A stretch of 64,000 bases of DNA from Streptomyces sp. P3 (GTDB taxonomy: Bacteria > Actinomycetota > Actinomycetes > Streptomycetales > Streptomycetaceae), in the NCBI RefSeq assembly GCF_003032475.1, contig NZ_CP028369.1:8680001-8744000 (forward strand), given 5' to 3'. How positions within the stretch are numbered: position 1 is the first letter of the stretch; each line of letters begins with the position of its first letter. The position numbers were made by a program, and so were the translations under genes. This document shows, in pieces, positions 36,684-46,519 of the stretch. The notes under the pieces were generated by a model. The model had not been told where the DNA came from. It saw only the letters and a program-made list of their open reading frames with translations, and made no database searches.

Positions 36684-36848
36684 TAGGGTGGCCGTCCGGC
36701 TGCGGAGGTCCCCAGTCGCGCGAGGGCGAGGGGGTGAGACCCATTACCGCAGTGTCAGGTCGGGTGCTCTCCTCCCGTGACGGCGTCAGCCGCCGTTCGT
36801 AGGCGGTCGAGGGAGCGCCCTTCGGATCCCGAAAGGCTCCCTGGCTTC
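36684..36848 (+). promoter_or_regulatory. Promoter and structured 5' leader of the PrmC-related gene
   Basis: TAGGGT (36684-36689) is a good -10 box. The following 150 bases can fold into three hairpins: GTCA/CGGG with CCCG/TGAC (36754-36781), ACGGCG with CGCCGT (36780-36796), and AGGGAGC with GCTCCCT (36810-36842) extended by CCTTCGG/CCGAAAGG. The last ends 6 bases before the ATG at 36849. Codon usage in this stretch is unlike a gene. I do not recognise a known riboswitch class. Confidence 0.45.
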
Positions 36849-37694
36849 ATGCCTCCCATGTCTTCGTCCCTCCCGCCCGAGGCGGCTTCCTCGCCGCTCT
36901 CCTCTTCCCCTTCGTCGCCCGTCCTCTCCTGTGACGCCCTCGTCGCCGTTCTGCGGGCCGGCGGGTGCGTCTTCGCCGAGGAGGAGGCGGAGCTGATCCT
37001 CGCCGCCGCCCGGACACCGGACGAGGCCGCCGCCATGGCGCGACGGCGCGCCGCGGGGCTGCCCCTGGAACACGTCGTCGGCTGGGCCGAGTTCCACGGT
37101 CTGCGCGTCCGCGTCGAGCCGGGCGTCTTCGTGCCCCGCCGTCGCACGGAGTTCCTCGTCGACCAGGCGCTCGCCGCGGCGCCGCACGCCCGCGTCGTCG
37201 TCGACCTGTGCTGCGGCTCCGGCGCGGTCGGCGCCGCGCTCGCCGCGTCACTCGGGCAGGTCGAGCTGCACGCCGCGGACATCGATCCGGCGGCGGTGCG
37301 CTGCGCCCGCGGCAACATCGCGGACCACGGCGGACACGTGCACACGGGGGACCTGTTCATGGCGCTGCCGGACGGGCTGCGCGGCCGGATCGACATCCTG
37401 GCTGCCAATGTGCCGTACGTCCCCACCGGCGAGGTCCCGCTGCTGCCGGCCGAGGCCCGCGAGCACGAGCCGCTCGCCGCCCTCGACGGCGGCGACGACG
37501 GACTGCATGTGCTGCGCCGGGTCGCCGCCGAGGCGCGACGCTGGCTGGCCCCCGGCGGCTGCCTGCTCGTGGAGACCGGTGAGCGTCAGGCGCCGGCCGC
37601 GGTCGAGGCGTTCGCCCGCGGCGGTCTGACGGTGCGGGTGGCGCGGGACGAGGAGCGGTACGCCCAAGTCGTCGTCGGGACCCGGGTCAGTTAG
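36849..37694 (+). CDS. PrmC/HemK-related protein-glutamine methyltransferase
   Basis: A 281-residue SAM methyltransferase of the putative N5-glutamine methyltransferase group related to PrmC. SAM motif I is VVDLCCGSGAVGAAL (about 118-132). The usual catalytic N-P-P-Y is N187-V-P-Y190 (LAANVPYVPT), a variant of this subgroup. A helical substrate domain occupies the N-terminal 100 residues. Start ATG 36849 (or 36858) is preferred to GTG 36777, since the upstream stretch looks like a structured leader. It may modify a release factor or another protein; the target is unknown. Its 3' end overlaps the convergent gene by 8 bases. Confidence 0.8.
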   Translation: MPPMSSSLPPEAASSPLSSSPSSPVLSCDALVAVLRAGGCVFAEEEAELILAAARTPDEAAAMARRRAAGLPLEHVVGWAEFHGLRVRVEPGVFVPRRRTEFLVDQALAAAPHARVVVDLCCGSGAVGAALAASLGQVELHAADIDPAAVRCARGNIADHGGHVHTGDLFMALPDGLRGRIDILAANVPYVPTGEVPLLPAEAREHEPLAALDGGDDGLHVLRRVAAEARRWLAPGGCLLVETGERQAPAAVEAFARGGLTVRVARDEERYAQVVVGTRVS

Positions 37695-38364
37695 CCGTTC
37701 CACGGTCCACGGGGCCCGGGGAGCGGTCGTCGCCCCCGCGGCCCCACGGGCCGTGCCCGGGGAAGCCGCCGTGCCGGTCGTCCCGGCGATGTTCGCCGGG
37801 GGAGCCGGACAGCACGCGGTCGGCCGTGTAGGCGTCGCCGGAGCGGGACCCGACGACGGACACCGTGTCCCCCGTCTTCGGCGCGGCGGCTCCCGGGGAA
37901 CCGTGGGGGGAAGCGGTGGCGCCGGGACCGAGCTTCCAGGTCCACGAGGCGCCGTCCTCGCTCCGGACGGTGATCCGGTCGGCGTCCGCCTTCTGCACCG
38001 TGCCCCGCTGCCAGACGCGTACCACCCAGTCGCCGGTGTCCGGGTCCTTCACGGTCGCCTCGCCGTGGGCCGCGTCGCCGCCGGAGCCGAACCACCGGCC
38101 GCCGTGGCCGTGCCGCTCGCCGGGCCCCTGCGAGGAGGAGTGCGGCGACGCGGAAGGCGGGCCGCCGGAGTCGCCCGAGGCGGCCGCGTAGGCGACGGTG
38201 CCGCTGAGCGCCAGCACCGCGACGCCCGTCGCCGCGATCACCGCCCGCGCGCGGGGCGACCGGCGCCGCCACGGCGTGCTCAGGCCGGAGTGGTTGTGTT
38301 CGTCGGCGTCGGCCTGCCCCGAGAGCACCTCGGTCTCATCCGGCTTGTCGGGCTGCTGCATCAC
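37687..38364 (-). CDS. Membrane-anchored DUF5666-like protein
   Basis: A 225-residue protein. A cytoplasmic N-terminus of 38 residues precedes one membrane helix (AVIAATGVAVLALSGTVAYA); the outside part contains a small beta domain, VVRVWQRGTVQKADADRITV followed by SWTWKLGPGATAS and DTVSVVGSRSGDAYTADRVL, which fits DUF5666-type OB folds. The C-terminal 40 residues are rich in Gly, His, Arg and Asp. Function unknown. Start at 38364 (the second Met, 38361, is equally possible). It is convergent with the PrmC-related gene. Confidence 0.65.
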   Translation of the reverse strand: MMQQPDKPDETEVLSGQADADEHNHSGLSTPWRRRSPRARAVIAATGVAVLALSGTVAYAAASGDSGGPPSASPHSSSQGPGERHGHGGRWFGSGGDAAHGEATVKDPDTGDWVVRVWQRGTVQKADADRITVRSEDGASWTWKLGPGATASPHGSPGAAAPKTGDTVSVVGSRSGDAYTADRVLSGSPGEHRRDDRHGGFPGHGPWGRGGDDRSPGPVDRGTAN

Positions 38365-38513
38365 GGCTCACGCTCCTCGGCCACGACGGCGGCGTCTCGG
38401 ACACGCCTCCCTGTGATTGTCCGGGGAGACGAGTAAGGAGCCGGTAACGAAAAGCTGAAATCGGGCGCGGCCGGGGGGCGCCCGGTCCCTCCGCTCGCGG
38501 CCACCCCGGGCCG

Positions 38514-40577
38514 TTACCGCCGAGGCAGTGCCCGCGCCACCAGCAGGGCCACGTCGTCATGGTTGTCGGGGTGGTGCAACGCGCTGAGCAGCAGGTCGCA
38601 GACCTCCTCCAGCGGTCGCGCGGGGTCGTCGAGCAGTGCCAGCAGCGCCTCCAGACGCTCGTCCAGGGAGTGGGTGCGGGTCTCCACGAGGCCGTCGGTG
38701 TACAGCACGAGCTGGTCACCGGCGGCGAAGTCGACGTCGGTCGTGGAGAAGGCCACGCCGCCCACGCCCAGCGGCGCGCCGGTCGGCAGGTCGAGCAGCT
38801 CCGGCGGATGCCCGGGGCGCACCCGGGCCGGCGGCAGATGCCCGGCGTTGGCGATCCGGCACCTCCCCAGCCGGGGGTCGTGCACGGCGTACACGCAGGT
38901 GGCGATGGAGTGGTCGAGGCCCTGGGTGATCCGGTCCAGGTGTTCCAGGAGCACCGCCGGGTCGAGGGCGAGCGAGGCCAGCGTCGTCGTCGCGGTGCGC
39001 AGCCGGCCCATCGCGGCGGCGGCGTCGATGCCGCTGCCCATCACGTCGCCGACGACGAGCGCCGTCTTGCCGTCCGGCAGCGGGATGACGTCGAACCAGT
39101 CGCCGCCGACCTCGGTGGTGGCGTCCGCGGGCTGGTAGCGGGAGGCGACCTCGAGGCCGCCGGTGACGGGCGGATGGCTCGGCAGCAGGCTGCGCTGGAG
39201 GGTGAGCGCGGTGGTGCGGGCGTTCTGGTACCAGCGGGCGTTGTCGATCTGGACGGCCGCGCGGGCCGCCAGCTCGCGGGCGAGCAGCAGGTCGTCGCGG
39301 CTGAACGGCAGCGGGTTGCGGGTGCGTTTGAGATCGAGGGCGCCCAGCACCTCGCCCCGCGCGATGAGCGGCACCGCGAGGTAGGAGTGCACGCCGGCCC
39401 GGGCCAGCGGGCCGACCGCGTCGGGGGAGCGGGCGATGCGCCCGAGATCGTCCTCCTCGACGTGGGCCACCATGACCGGGCGGCCGGAGCGCACGCATTC
39501 GGTGACGAGGCGGTCGGGCGCGTAATGGGCCACCTGTCCGGGCTGGTCGGCCGCCCGCAGCGCGTCCGGCTCGTCGACGGCCCGTACCGCGAGGGCGCGG
39601 ATCACCGCCGACTCGGCGGGCCCGAGGCTGGTGCGCCGGCCCGCCACCACGGCGTCGAGCAGATCCACGGCGGCCACGTCCGCCAGCTCCGGCACGGCCA
39701 CGTCGGCCAGCTCGCGTGCCGTGCGCTCCAGGTCCAGGGTGGTGCCGATGCGGGTGGAGGCGTCGGCGATCAGGGCCAGCCGGCGACGGGCCGCCTCGGC
39801 CTCCACGGCGGCCCGGTGCCGGTCGGTGACGTCTCTGACCGAGACGGCCACACCCAGCACCGTGCCGCGGGCGTCCTCCAGGCGGTACAGGGAGAGCGAC
39901 CAGGCGTGCTCCTGGTCCGGGTCCGCGGGGGTGCGGCCGGTCGTGGACCGGTCGACGAGGGGTTCCCCGGTCTCCAGCACCTGGCGGGCCGCGGCCTCCA
40001 GGGCGTCCGCGTCCAGCCGGGGCAGCACCTCGCGGACGGTCCGGCCGATGTGCTCCTCGGCCGGCAGCCCGTTGATGCGTTCCAGGGCCGGGTTGACGGA
40101 GACGTACCGCAGGTCGGTGTCCAGGACGGCGAGGCCGTTGGGGGACTGCGCGACCATGCGGGTGGACAGGGCGACGTCCCGCTCCAGCCGTCGCACCGTC
40201 GTCTGGTCGGCGGCGAGACCGAGGGCGTAGACCCGGCCCCGGTCGTCCATCAGCCGCATGTTGCGGAACTCCACGAGCCGGGTGGTGCCGTCCTTGCGCC
40301 GGATGGGGAACGCGCCCGCCCAGCTCTGGCCGGTGGCCATCACGTCCGCGAACAGTTTCACGACGAGGTCCACGTGCCGTTCGTGGACCATCACCCGGGC
40401 CGCGAAGCGCCCGAGCGCCTCCTGCGCCGAGTAGCCGAACAGCTCCTCCGCCTGGGGGCTCCAGAGCGCGATACGGCCCTCGGTGTCGAGGACCACCGAG
40501 GCCACGTTGAGGATGTCCAGCAGCCCGCTGGGCCCGCTCGGGCCGCCGTGGGCTGCGGACGATCCGGCTTCGCTCAT
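38514..40577 (-). CDS. PAS-PAS-GAF-SpoIIE protein phosphatase
   Basis: A 687-residue signalling protein. Domain order: PAS at about 20-130 (TEGRIALWSPQAEELFGYSA), second PAS at about 140-260 (LAVLDTDLRYVSVNPALERI), GAF at about 285-455 (HSYLAVPLIARGEVLGALDL), and a PP2C/SpoIIE phosphatase at about 480-685 with metal Asp in EVGGDWFDVI, VVGDVMGSGIDAAAAMGRLR and NHDDVALLVAR. Such proteins dephosphorylate anti-anti-sigma factors in partner-switching cascades. No anti-sigma kinase domain is present, unlike longer relatives. The start ATG 40577 is chosen; upstream in-frame sequence lacks coding character. Confidence 0.9.
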   Translation of the reverse strand: MSEAGSSAAHGGPSGPSGLLDILNVASVVLDTEGRIALWSPQAEELFGYSAQEALGRFAARVMVHERHVDLVVKLFADVMATGQSWAGAFPIRRKDGTTRLVEFRNMRLMDDRGRVYALGLAADQTTVRRLERDVALSTRMVAQSPNGLAVLDTDLRYVSVNPALERINGLPAEEHIGRTVREVLPRLDADALEAAARQVLETGEPLVDRSTTGRTPADPDQEHAWSLSLYRLEDARGTVLGVAVSVRDVTDRHRAAVEAEAARRRLALIADASTRIGTTLDLERTARELADVAVPELADVAAVDLLDAVVAGRRTSLGPAESAVIRALAVRAVDEPDALRAADQPGQVAHYAPDRLVTECVRSGRPVMVAHVEEDDLGRIARSPDAVGPLARAGVHSYLAVPLIARGEVLGALDLKRTRNPLPFSRDDLLLARELAARAAVQIDNARWYQNARTTALTLQRSLLPSHPPVTGGLEVASRYQPADATTEVGGDWFDVIPLPDGKTALVVGDVMGSGIDAAAAMGRLRTATTTLASLALDPAVLLEHLDRITQGLDHSIATCVYAVHDPRLGRCRIANAGHLPPARVRPGHPPELLDLPTGAPLGVGGVAFSTTDVDFAAGDQLVLYTDGLVETRTHSLDERLEALLALLDDPARPLEEVCDLLLSALHHPDNHDDVALLVARALPRR

Positions 40578-40820
40578 GCCACGCACCGCCTCCGCACGTC
40601 GACGCGGCACGCCGTCCCCCGTGCCGACTCCCCCTGTTCTACCGTGCTCAACCCATTTCTCCCACGCCTTCGGCGGCCCTTCTCCATGCTCCTCCAGTAC
40701 GGCTTCGCGCGCTGTTCTCCTCAGGGTCCGGACCCGTCCCTGCGTTTGGTCTGTACATGCCCATCGAGGCCGGGTCAGACTGTCCGCCGAGCGCGCCCAC
40801 CCCCCTCGACGAGGAGACCC

Positions 40821-41723
40821 ATGCCCCTGCGCCCTGCCCGCCGCCGCACCCCCCTGGCCCGCACCGCCCGCACCGCCCGCGTCGCCGCTCTCGCGCTGGC
40901 CGTCGCGACGGTCGCCGCCCTCTCGGCGGCCCCGCCCGCCGCGGCCGCCGACACCTGGACCGAGGTCGGCTCCGATCGCGCCGATCCGCTGACCGAGAGT
41001 CAGGGGCTGACCTCCGTCGAGGCGCCGGCGAACAGCGCCAACCGCTACACCGGCATCGGCACCATCCCCATCGGTCTGTCCGTGCGGGGCTGGAACCACG
41101 TCGGCGACCCGGACGCCTCCTACGGCGGTTACTACGTGGAGCCGTACCAGAGCGATTCGTCCGGCTCGAAGATGTACCGCGTCCAGGCGCCGGGCGGCGC
41201 GTGGTCGGAGTACGTCCACGCGCTGAGCCCGGGCGAGGCGCTGAACAACTCCTGGGTGGCGATCACCCCGGACAGCCAGTGGATGCTGTCGGGCGAGTGG
41301 GGCACCATGACCCGCTTCCTCGTCTTCCCGACCCCCGGCGCCAACGCCGCCACCTCGCCCTCCGCCAACCTGCCCCAGGCGTCGACGGTCCGTCTGGACC
41401 ACGCGGTGCGGGACGTCCAGGGGTGCGACTTCACCGGTCCCACCACCCTGCTGTGCGCCTCCGACGACCCCGCGGGCACGCTCTTCGGCATCACCAAGCC
41501 CCTCCTGCGGATCGATCTGTCCGCCGCGCCCGGCGGCGCCTCGGACGTCACCGGTCACGTCACGGCCCTGCGCCAGCTGCCGCTGCGCAGCTCGTGCTCC
41601 GGGTCCTTCGAGGCCGAGGGGATCGACTACGACCGCAGGACAGGCACCCTGCGGGTGATCGTCGTCTCACCGGGCTTCTGCGTGCTCACCGACAGCAAGA
41701 CCTATCGCTTCACCCGCGGCTGA
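40821..41723 (+). CDS. Secreted protein of unknown function
   Basis: A 300-residue exported protein. A signal peptide with an Arg-rich n-region (RPARRRTPLARTARTARVAA) ends near PPAAAA-DTW. The mature part repeats short propeller-like units (PIGLSVRGWNHVGDPDASYG, SWVAITPDSQWMLSGEWG, DVQGCDFTGPTTLLCASDD, FEAEGIDYDRRTGTLRVIVV) and has four cysteines in the second half, suggesting an extracellular beta-propeller with disulfides. ATG 40821 follows GAGGAG. I do not recognise a named family. Confidence 0.7.
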   Translation: MPLRPARRRTPLARTARTARVAALALAVATVAALSAAPPAAAADTWTEVGSDRADPLTESQGLTSVEAPANSANRYTGIGTIPIGLSVRGWNHVGDPDASYGGYYVEPYQSDSSGSKMYRVQAPGGAWSEYVHALSPGEALNNSWVAITPDSQWMLSGEWGTMTRFLVFPTPGANAATSPSANLPQASTVRLDHAVRDVQGCDFTGPTTLLCASDDPAGTLFGITKPLLRIDLSAAPGGASDVTGHVTALRQLPLRSSCSGSFEAEGIDYDRRTGTLRVIVVSPGFCVLTDSKTYRFTRG

Positions 41724-41846
41724 GCGCGGGGCCGGCGACCTCCTCCGTCGCTGGTCCCGCTCGGAAAGTGGTGCTTTTCTGGGGATGTGGCGCGGTTCGC
41801 GGGGAACCCGCACAGCCGCGCCACCGCCACGAGAGGAGCGATCACG

Positions 41847-42215
41847 ATGGATCGCGAGCGATCGCACGAGGAATCCGTCTCCGTCGAGATCAGCGGATGC
41901 ACCAAGGAGGACGCCCGGATCGTGTTCGACACGCTGAACGCCTGCTTCGAGTCGGACCGCGGCAGCGGCGAGGATCCGCAGCAGCTCCACGAGAGCCGGC
42001 CGATGGTCTGGCTGGGCACCTTCGAAGTGACCGAGGCGCGCGACTGCGCCGAGCCGGCCCGGCTCTCGTCCACGGTCGAGGCCGACGCGCAGGGCAGCTA
42101 CTGGGCGATCGAACGGCTGCGCTCCACGCTGGACTCGGTGTTCGCGGTGCGCGACCTCTCCTCGGCCTCCGGGGACCAGGAACGCGAGCTGCACGTCCTG
42201 CTCGGGAGCCGCTGA
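41847..42215 (+). CDS. Small acidic hypothetical protein
   Basis: A 122-residue soluble protein, rich in Glu and Asp, with pattern SVSVEISGCTKEDARIVFDT, RPMVWLGTFEVTEAR and ELHVLLGSR that suggests alternating strands and helices. No known family recognised and no signal peptide. Start ATG 41847 follows GAGAGGAG. It lies between a secreted protein and fadH with its own ribosome site; a link to either is not evident. Confidence 0.6.
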   Translation: MDRERSHEESVSVEISGCTKEDARIVFDTLNACFESDRGSGEDPQQLHESRPMVWLGTFEVTEARDCAEPARLSSTVEADAQGSYWAIERLRSTLDSVFAVRDLSSASGDQERELHVLLGSR

Positions 42216-42286
42216 GGCGGAGTCCGCCGCCGGCCCGCCGCGACTGCGTCGCCGGTGACCTGCGGCACATCACCCGGACCTGATTG

Positions 42287-42300
42287 TGCAACTAGTTGCA
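42287..42300. promoter_or_regulatory. Perfect 14-bp operator palindrome upstream of fadH
   Basis: TGCAACTAGTTGCA is fully self-complementary and stands out by its A/T content. It is 58 bases before the fadH start, in the promoter zone. The PadR-type gene following fadH is the best candidate for its binder. Confidence 0.7.
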
Positions 42301-42328
42301 TAAACCGTGCGCGGTCCTCTAGAACTGA

Positions 42329-44374
<2,046 letters not shown>

Positions 44375-44375
44375 G

Positions 44376-44400
44376 CCCGGACCGCGCGGGACGGTCCGGG
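44376..44400 (+). terminator. Terminator hairpin after fadH
   Basis: CCCGGACCG (44376-44384) pairs exactly with CGGTCCGGG (44392-44400) around 7 bases, 1 base past the fadH stop. It separates fadH from the PadR gene. Confidence 0.65.
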
Positions 44401-44428
44401 AGTGTCCTGGACCGTCCTCGGCCGTCCC

Positions 44429-44434
44429 TAGGAT
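44429..44434 (+). promoter_or_regulatory. TAGGAT -10 box of a leaderless PadR promoter
   Basis: TAGGAT, the Streptomyces -10 consensus, ends 6 bases before the ATG at 44441, and no ribosome site is present. Transcription should start at or next to the start codon. Confidence 0.6.
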
Positions 44435-44440
44435 GACTGC

Positions 44441-44992
44441 ATGTCACTCCCGCACGCGATCCTCACCGCCCTCCTCGAGCGGCCCTCCTCGTCGGGGCTG
44501 GATCTGACCCGCCGGTTCGACAAGTCGATCGGCTACTTCTGGTCGGCGACGCACCAGCAGATCTATCGCGAGCTGGGACGACTGGAGGCCGAGGGGCACA
44601 TCCGGGCCCTGCCCGCGGAGCAGCCGGCCCGCGGGCAGAAGAAGGCCTACGAGGTCCTGCCCGCGGGCCGTGCCGAACTCGCCCGGTGGACGGCCGCCGC
44701 GCAGGACCCGAAGCCGCTCCGCGACGCCCTGCTGCTGCGGCTGCGGGCCGCGGCCGTCGTCGGCACCGCCGGTCTCGACGCCGATCTGCGCCGTCATCTC
44801 GAGCTGCACCGAAGGCAGTTGGCCGAGTACCACGAGATCGAGCAGCGCGACTTCCCGGCCGACGCCGACAGCGCGCAGGCCAGGTTGCAGCACCTGGTCC
44901 TGCGCGCCGGCATCGAGTTGGAGACCTTCTGGACCGGGTGGCTCACCGAGGCCCTGGCGAACCTGCCCGTCGTGGACGGCGAACCCGGCTGA
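44441..44992 (+). CDS. PadR-family transcriptional regulator
   Basis: A 183-residue regulator: SLPHAILTALLERPSSSGLD, RRFDKSIGYFWSATHQQIYR and the wing PARGQKKAYEVLPAGRAELA, then a helical dimer domain (LRRHLELHRRQLAEYHEIEQ). It follows fadH, from which it is separated by a terminator and its own leaderless promoter, so it is expressed independently. It probably recognises TGCAACTAGTTGCA ahead of fadH; PadR sites are often A/T-rich palindromes of this length. Confidence 0.9.
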   Translation: MSLPHAILTALLERPSSSGLDLTRRFDKSIGYFWSATHQQIYRELGRLEAEGHIRALPAEQPARGQKKAYEVLPAGRAELARWTAAAQDPKPLRDALLLRLRAAAVVGTAGLDADLRRHLELHRRQLAEYHEIEQRDFPADADSAQARLQHLVLRAGIELETFWTGWLTEALANLPVVDGEPG

Positions 44993-45014
44993 GGCCCGCT
45001 CCGAAGACCTCGGA

Positions 45015-45554
45015 CTACAGCCGGTAGGGCTTCGAGCGCCGGCGCAGGAACCAGGCGACCGCGATGACGCCGGCCCCCACCAGCGCCCCGCCCACCGCCA
45101 TGGTGACGGTGCCGTAGTCACGGGCCGCACCACCGAGGCCGCCCATGACGCCGCGCGAGGGCGAGGTCGTCGGGGTGGGCGCCGGTGTGGACGGCGTTGA
45201 GACGATCACGGACTGGGTGCCCGCGGTACTGCCGTTGGAGCACATGACCACGACGGTGTACGTGCCCGGGGAGACCGCCGACCAGGCGGCCGACTGGCTC
45301 GCGGCCGTCCCGGACAGGGCCACCTGGCGCCCCTGGGCGAAGCTCCCCTGGCCGCTGGTGAGCAGTGCCGCGGTGCCCCAACTGCCGTTGATCTGGGTGC
45401 AGGCGCTGGTCACCACCGACACCATGGAGCCGGTGGTGCTGACCGAGATGCCCGACGCCCGGGCGGCGGCGGGCCCGGCGGCCAGGGCGAGGGGCAGCGC
45501 GGCGGCGGCCGCCACGCCCAGTCCTGAGCTGACGAACAGACGGGAAATGCGCAT
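45015..45554 (-). CDS. Exported, C-terminally anchored surface protein
   Basis: A 179-residue protein with a signal peptide (MRISRLFVSSGLGVAAAAAL to about PAAARA), an immunoglobulin-like beta domain of about 80 residues with two cysteines (VTSACTQINGSWG, VVVMCSNGSTAG), a Pro/Thr/Ser linker (STPAPTPTTSPSRG) and a C-terminal membrane helix (TMAVGGALVGAGVIAVAWFL) with a basic tail RRRSKPYRL. No LPxTG sorting motif is seen, so it is a single-pass membrane anchor. Function unknown. Confidence 0.75.
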   Translation of the reverse strand: MRISRLFVSSGLGVAAAAALPLALAAGPAAARASGISVSTTGSMVSVVTSACTQINGSWGTAALLTSGQGSFAQGRQVALSGTAASQSAAWSAVSPGTYTVVVMCSNGSTAGTQSVIVSTPSTPAPTPTTSPSRGVMGGLGGAARDYGTVTMAVGGALVGAGVIAVAWFLRRRSKPYRL

Positions 45555-45733
45555 GGGATGTCCTCCGGCGGCGGCACGGTTGGCGGTACATCCCTTGCGC
45601 CGCCGAGGATCGGGTTCGTCCGTGCTGCCTCAGTGGCAGCCAACGCCCTCCGGAGGCGCCCCGCACGCGGATCGCCGCCGACTGGGTGAGGGACTCCTTC
45701 GGACGGCCCGGTGCCGACCGGCCCCGGTGCGCG

Positions 45734-46176
45734 TCACGCCCCGGGGCCGGTCGGCACCGTCAACTCCGCGGAGAACGCGCCCCAGCCTCCGTCCGGCAGG
45801 CGGGCCCGCACCCGCACCGTGAAGACGTACGCGGTGGACGGCGCGAGCCGGACGACGTCCGGCGGGGGCGCGGCGCCGGGCACGTTCCCGGCCTTCTCCG
45901 CGCCCGGGTACACCTCGTACGCGCCGATCCCGGGATCGGCCGCGACCGCGTTCCATATGACATGGACGCTCGTCGCGCCGCCGGCCGCCGCGGTCACACC
46001 GGTCGGGGCGCCGGGCGCCGGACCGGCGTCGGGGCCGCGCCGACGGCGCAGCCGCTCGACAGGACCGACACCGGGGTGCAGTCCGTCACCCACGGCGCGA
46101 CACGTCGCACGGCGTCGCCCCCTGCCCGGACGGCGGCAGTGGTCCGGACCAACAGGGCGCGGCGGTGCGAGCACAT
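45734..46176 (-). pseudogene. Fibronectin type III domain protein with an apparent frameshift
   Basis: The C-terminal part (45734 to about 46035) encodes one fibronectin III domain: PTGVTAAAGGATSVHVIWNA, GIGAYEVYPG, and TAYVFTVRVRARLPDGGWGA. Its frame upstream has no good start. The adjacent frame from ATG 46176 (MCSHRRALLVRTTAAVRAGG) has high third-position GC until about 46030 and then stops at 45994. Joining them by a 1-base shift at about 46010-46050 gives a protein of about 147 residues. Either a sequence error or a recently broken gene. Such small FnIII proteins often accompany secreted glycosidases; a chitosanase gene lies next to it, divergent. Confidence 0.5.
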
Positions 46177-46519
46177 CAAGAGGGCGGTGGCGGGCGGCCG
46201 TCCGGGCCGGCCTCAACGGCCGCCCGCGGAAAGTACGTATGCTGAGGTCCGTCCCGGCCGAACTCTCCCTCCAGTCGGACGAGTTCACGCCGACGGCGCG
46301 GTCCGCTGTCGTCGCTGTTCCCGCGCCGGCGCGGTGGCCCGGGGGCCCGGAACCGCACAGCGGCGCCCCGGCCCCCCGGGCCCTGTCGCGCTGTCGGTCC
46401 GTCAGCAGTCGTCCCCGTACGGCCCTCTCGGAGTGGCCGCGTGCTCAAGTCGACACCAGATTGTTCCGAGTGCCCGTCGAAGTGCGTCCGTCCACGCCCC
46501 CACGAGAGGGTCCCGAACC
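46177..46519. other. 343-bp divergent gap before the chitosanase; no gene seen
   Basis: No supported coding frame and no strong palindrome. It should contain the promoters for the fibronectin III gene (minus) and the chitosanase (plus), but no clear -35/-10 pair stands out. Confidence 0.4.

Noticed and set aside
38559..41723. A 1054-codon plus frame spanning the SpoIIE gene and the secreted protein
   Set aside because: Only the last 300 codons (from ATG 40821, with signal peptide and ribosome site) are a gene; the rest is antisense to the phosphatase.
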